Origin: Labrys sp. WJW
GTDB taxonomy: Bacteria > Pseudomonadota > Alphaproteobacteria > Rhizobiales > Labraceae
Assembly (NCBI RefSeq): GCF_001676615.1
Contig: NZ_LYXZ01000041.1
Coordinates: 61,554 to 125,553 of the forward strand
Direction of reading: 5' to 3'
DNA: 64,000 bases
In this document: in pieces, positions 60,946 to 64,000 of the stretch
How the letters are laid out: each line of letters opens with the position of its first letter
Position numbering within the stretch: position 1 is the stretch's first letter
Notes under the pieces: model-generated
What the model was told of the DNA's origin: nothing
Databases searched by the model: none
Seen by the model: only the letters and a program-made list of their open reading frames with translations
Program-made: the position numbers and the translations under genes

Positions 60946-62304
60946 ATGCCCCTTCGTGCGCGCGTAGGTCGCCACGCCTCGACCGGCGCTCAGTGCCAGA
61001 ACTGGGTCGAAGACCAGCAGATCGTCACCGCCCTCCTCAACCTCATTCCCAGGAATGACGGCGGAGCGGAGGCAGGCATTGCAGGCCGTGTCGTCGGCGG
61101 CATCGCCAGCGATGCGCTGTGCAGCGCCATCCTGACGTTCCAGAAGAAATATTTTCCCGCGCACCAGACGGGCTTTATCGAACCCATGGGCGTAGCCATC
61201 GCCAAGCTGGAGGAACTCGCGGCGCGCCCCTCGCCGGCACCAGCTGCCGCTCCCACCGGACCTTGGGGCGTGTTCCAGAGCAAATCGGTGCCGAAGGCGC
61301 TGCGCGCAGCCCTGCAGGAGGATCGCCACCTCAACCATGTCGAGGTCGTCGAAATCCTGCGCGCCACCATGCAGGATGGCCGCGTGACGCAGAACGAACT
61401 CGCCGACCTGAAGATGATCAGCGAGAAGTCCAACACCATCATGCCGCGCTCGAAGACGATGCTGGAGAACTTCGTCAGCCAGGCCGGCAAGATGATCGAA
61501 AAATGGCCGTTCGACGTCTCCTCGGTCCAGCGCAGCTATGCCGTTGGCCGCGCCTGCGACTTCATGCGCAAGCTCGGCCGCGGCCAATGGCCCAACCTCG
61601 ACCGGGACGAAGTCGGCATCGGCATCATCATCCGCGTCGCCTATCCGGGCACGCTCGACCAGAACCAGACAAATCTGTGCGGGCCGGCCGCGCTGGTCTT
61701 CAATGTCCTGCGCGACCGCCCGGGAACCTATGCCGCCTTCGCCTGCGACATGTACGACAAGGGCGAGGGCGTACTCTACAAACTGCCGATCAAGCCGAAA
61801 GCCGATTTGCGCCACGCCGCCCCCTCGTCCTCCGACATTGCGCCGATCGACTGGTTGGCGCTGGCCAGCATCCGTAATTCCAATGACTGGGTCATCCACT
61901 ACGATTCGACGGGTGGCGAGTTCTCGGGCGTGACGACGCCGATGGAGTTGGCCTACTGGTTCGACCAGGCCGGCTACACGGATGTGCGGGAAGATGCGAA
62001 CTTCTTCCGCCACCAGCGCGACACCGACAACATGAAGGAAGCGAACCGCCTGCTCGCGGCGGGCTACCATGTCGTCCTGCTCATCGGCTCCAACATGGTC
62101 GACGGCCATCAGACCCAGAGCTCCGACATTCGCGACGATCACTGGGTCGTGCTGCAATCCGAGATGAAGTTGGAGAATGGCGAGGTCACGTTCCACATCT
62201 ACACCTGGGGCGACGGCTATCGCGAGGTGCCCCTGAGCGGAGCGCTCACGCTGGATGACTTCCTGATGAACTATTATGGCTATGTGGCAGCCAAGCCCTA
62301 CTAG
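60946..62304 (+). CDS. Probable papain-like cysteine peptidase of unknown role
   Basis: A 452-residue protein with no signal peptide. The N-terminal module (about residues 15-90, QNWVEDQQIVTALLNLIPR then FFP-like KKYFPAHQTGFIEP) and a helical middle (110-205, including DGRVTQNELADLKMIS) precede a C-terminal domain with the marks of a papain-like fold: Cys245 in NQTNLCGPAALVFNV, His399 in RDDHWVVLQ, and an acid such as Asp423 in TWGDGY. NxxxCGPAA is typical of bacterial C39/papain-like peptidases. GAGGAGG lies before the start. It might be an exported effector, a self-processing peptidase or a transglutaminase-type enzyme; no secretion genes are near. Confidence 0.6.
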   Translation: MPLRARVGRHASTGAQCQNWVEDQQIVTALLNLIPRNDGGAEAGIAGRVVGGIASDALCSAILTFQKKYFPAHQTGFIEPMGVAIAKLEELAARPSPAPAAAPTGPWGVFQSKSVPKALRAALQEDRHLNHVEVVEILRATMQDGRVTQNELADLKMISEKSNTIMPRSKTMLENFVSQAGKMIEKWPFDVSSVQRSYAVGRACDFMRKLGRGQWPNLDRDEVGIGIIIRVAYPGTLDQNQTNLCGPAALVFNVLRDRPGTYAAFACDMYDKGEGVLYKLPIKPKADLRHAAPSSSDIAPIDWLALASIRNSNDWVIHYDSTGGEFSGVTTPMELAYWFDQAGYTDVREDANFFRHQRDTDNMKEANRLLAAGYHVVLLIGSNMVDGHQTQSSDIRDDHWVVLQSEMKLENGEVTFHIYTWGDGYREVPLSGALTLDDFLMNYYGYVAAKPY

Positions 62305-62625
62305 CCGCATCAGGGTCGCGCGCAGCCTTGCCCGGCCTTGGAAAGGACGCACTTGGCCGATCCCGCGGGGAACTCCGGACAGAGGCGCCTGCAGCCGAAC
62401 GCCACAACTCTGAACCGCCGCATTTCCATGAGCGGACGAGACGTCCGTTTCCCAGGCATAGCTCCGCCCCGAGCCATGCCGAAATGCAGACGTAAACCGA
62501 TTTACATTTTCCCCGCCGCCAGCGATATTGCGGTGCAATAGATCGTTCCCAAATCGCTGATTCAAGCCATTGCCTGCCTGCGGTTCCCTGCCGCCGGCTT
62601 TCTCATTTCGTTTGTTTCGCGTCCC
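62305..62625. other. 321-bp region before the MFS gene
   Basis: No gene is supported; a 67-codon frame at 62338-62541 has no ribosome-binding site or known domain. GTAAA at 62492 and TTTAC at 62501 flank CCGA, an operator-like palindrome about 120 bp before the transporter start. Confidence 0.5.
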
Positions 62626-63885
62626 TTGCCCGAAAGCCCGCCCGTGACCCATCCGGCCACCGCCTCCCTCGCCGACCTCAACGCCGACAGCCCTTCCCAT
62701 CGCCATCGCGCCGCCTGGATCGAATTCGCCCTTGCCGTCGGTGCGTTCGGCGTCGGCGCCGGCGAATTCGCCTCGATGGGCATCCTGCCCAACGTCGCCA
62801 ACGGTCTTTTGGTCACCGAGCCGCAAGCCGGCCACATGATCAGCGCCTATGCGCTCGGCGTGGTCGTCGGCGCGCCGGTGATCGCCGTCCTCTCAGCGCG
62901 GATGGCGCGCCGCACTTTGCTGCTCTGGCTGATGGTGGTGTTCGCTGCCGCCAATGCCGCCAGTGCCCTGGCGGGCGGCTATTACCAGCTGATCGGCTTC
63001 CGCTTCCTCGCAGGCCTGCCGCATGGCGCCTATTTCGGCGTCTCCTTCTTGGTCGCCGCCGGCATGGCCGAGCCCAATCGACGGGCCCAGGCCGTCGGGC
63101 GCGTGATGATGGGAATCACGCTCGCGACGCTGGTCGGCTCCCCCCTCGCCACCTGGCTCGGCCAGGTCCTGGGCTGGCGCCTGGCCTTCGCGACCGTCGG
63201 CGCCATCGGCGCCCTTACCGCGGTGCTGATCCTGGCCTTCATGCCGCTCGACAAGGTCCAGCCGGGCGCCAGCCCCCTGCGCGAACTCGGCGCCCTCAAG
63301 CGCAAGCAGGTCTGGCTGACCCTGGCGATCCCGGCCATCGGCCTGGGCGGCATGTTCGCCGTCTACACCTATGTCGCCTCCACCCTCACCCAGCTCAGCG
63401 GTTTCTCGCCCGCTTTCGTGCCGGTGGCGCTGGTGCTGTTCGGCATCGGCATGAATGTCGGCAATATCGCCGGCTCCTGGCTGGCGGATCGCGCGCTGAT
63501 GGCCACCATCGGCGGCATGCTGGTCTGGGTGATCGTGGTGATGGCGCTCTACGGCCTCACCGCATCCAATCCCTGGATGATCTCGCTCTGCGTGTTCCTG
63601 ATCGGCTGCAACTTCGCCATCTGCCCGGCCATCCAGACCCGACTGATGGACGTGGCCGGCGATGCCCAGACGCTCGCGGCCGCGCTCAACCATTCGGCCT
63701 TCAACATCGCCAATGCCCTCGGCGCCTGGCTCGGCGGTGTCGCCGTCGCAGCCGGCTTCGGCTGGGCCTCGACCGGCTGGGTGGGTGCCCTCCTGGCTAT
63801 GGCTGGCCTCATGGTCTTCCTGGTGTCCTGGGCCCTGGAGCGGGCCGACAGGCGCGAGCCCGAAGCCGCCGCCGTCGCGGGTTAG
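62626..63885 (+). CDS. MFS transporter (AraJ/Cmx-type efflux)
   Basis: A 419-residue 12-segment major facilitator, of the DHA1 family of sugar or drug exporters. The first segment FALAVGAFGVGAGEFASMGILPNVA is typical of AraJ/Cmx exporters, with the loop-2 motif SARMARRTLLLW and RFLAGLPHGAYFG near residue 127. No ATG is well placed: TTG at 62626 and GTG at 62644 are the plausible starts, and neither has a strong ribosome-binding site. Substrate unknown. Confidence 0.88.
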   Translation: MPESPPVTHPATASLADLNADSPSHRHRAAWIEFALAVGAFGVGAGEFASMGILPNVANGLLVTEPQAGHMISAYALGVVVGAPVIAVLSARMARRTLLLWLMVVFAAANAASALAGGYYQLIGFRFLAGLPHGAYFGVSFLVAAGMAEPNRRAQAVGRVMMGITLATLVGSPLATWLGQVLGWRLAFATVGAIGALTAVLILAFMPLDKVQPGASPLRELGALKRKQVWLTLAIPAIGLGGMFAVYTYVASTLTQLSGFSPAFVPVALVLFGIGMNVGNIAGSWLADRALMATIGGMLVWVIVVMALYGLTASNPWMISLCVFLIGCNFAICPAIQTRLMDVAGDAQTLAAALNHSAFNIANALGAWLGGVAVAAGFGWASTGWVGALLAMAGLMVFLVSWALERADRREPEAAAVAG

Positions 63886-63904
63886 GAGCGACGGAGAGCC
63901 CGCC

Positions 63905-64000
63905 TAGAGCAAAGCGCGTTTAGACGGAAACGCTGTTTTGCTCTCGCTCTTTGGTTCGACGCGTCTTTGCGATTCGAGATGATTCCGTCTAATCGCAAAA
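63905..64000. repeat. ~100-bp dispersed repeat, copy 3 (cut by window end)
   Basis: It begins TAGAGCAAAGCGCGTTTAGA and continues with CTCTTTGGTTCGACGCGTCT, as in the copies at 39235 and 59504. It lies 20 bp after the MFS stop. Confidence 0.88.

Noticed and set aside
62338..62541. 67-codon frame before the MFS gene
   Set aside because: No ribosome-binding site, no hydrophobic or domain pattern, and it covers the operator-like palindrome.

Overview
The window is GC-rich, densely packed chromosomal DNA. The alphaproteobacterial AddAB pair, NAD-linked Fds formate dehydrogenase, long S1 protein, TrpX-type ABC transporter and many rhizobial-type palindromic repeats (the CTTCTCCCC...GGGGAGAAG and TCATTGCGAGC families) point to an alphaproteobacterium of the order Hyphomicrobiales. 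I cannot name the genus from sequence reading alone. No rRNA, convincing tRNA, CRISPR array, insertion sequence or prophage was seen. Most long antisense frames are shadows caused by high GC.

Layout. 1-6.4 kb: the end of an amino-acid ABC ATPase, an unusual histidine ammonia-lyase relative lacking the MIO tripeptide, a GH63-like glycosidase with its LacI repressor and twin operators, a 15-bp hexamer repeat, a DUF2569 membrane protein and a secreted protein of unknown function. 6.4-15.8 kb: a catabolic cluster with dimethylformamidase-like large and small subunits, a HAD phosphatase, an FGGY sugar kinase, BtpA, a DeoR regulator, an SDR dehydrogenase and a ROK regulator. 16.1-23.6 kb: a sugar ABC importer (binding protein, two permeases, ATPase) with a Gfo/Idh/MocA dehydrogenase inside the operon, a second DUF2569 protein and a PfkB kinase. 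24.1-31.3 kb: a glycine-rich exported protein, then fdsGBA-fdhD-fdsD and a cupin. 31.6-33.3 kb: rpsA with a clear terminator.

33.8-39.2 kb: a TrpX-type ABC importer with two tandem binding proteins, then a quinone oxidoreductase divergent from an HxlR regulator. 39.5-48.1 kb: addBA recombinational repair genes, a GFA protein with a TetR repressor and its operator, and a parDE toxin-antitoxin pair. 48.3-56.5 kb: six same-strand genes combining an arginine-transaminase-like pair (aruH, aruI) with an acyl-CoA dehydrogenase, a SIS protein, an ADP-forming CoA ligase and an enoyl-CoA hydratase. 56.7-63.9 kb: an NAD-kinase-like protein, an SPFH protein, a small lipoprotein, a NrtR-like regulator, RidA, a probable papain-like cysteine peptidase of unknown role and an MFS exporter.

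How the genes work together (inference). Much of the window is nutrient scavenging: uptake systems sit beside kinases, dehydrogenases and local regulators. The formamidase-like enzyme would release formate, which FdsGBAD could oxidise to CO2 while reducing NAD. The 48-56 kb cluster suggests that 4-guanidinobutyrate, or a similar gamma-substituted butyrate, may be processed as a CoA thioester. Repeats are a second theme: at least five paired REP-like elements, two of them carrying the same nested hairpin, three copies of a ~100-bp dispersed repeat lying at gene boundaries, and a 14-bp palindrome occurring twice around the NrtR-like/SPFH/lipoprotein genes.
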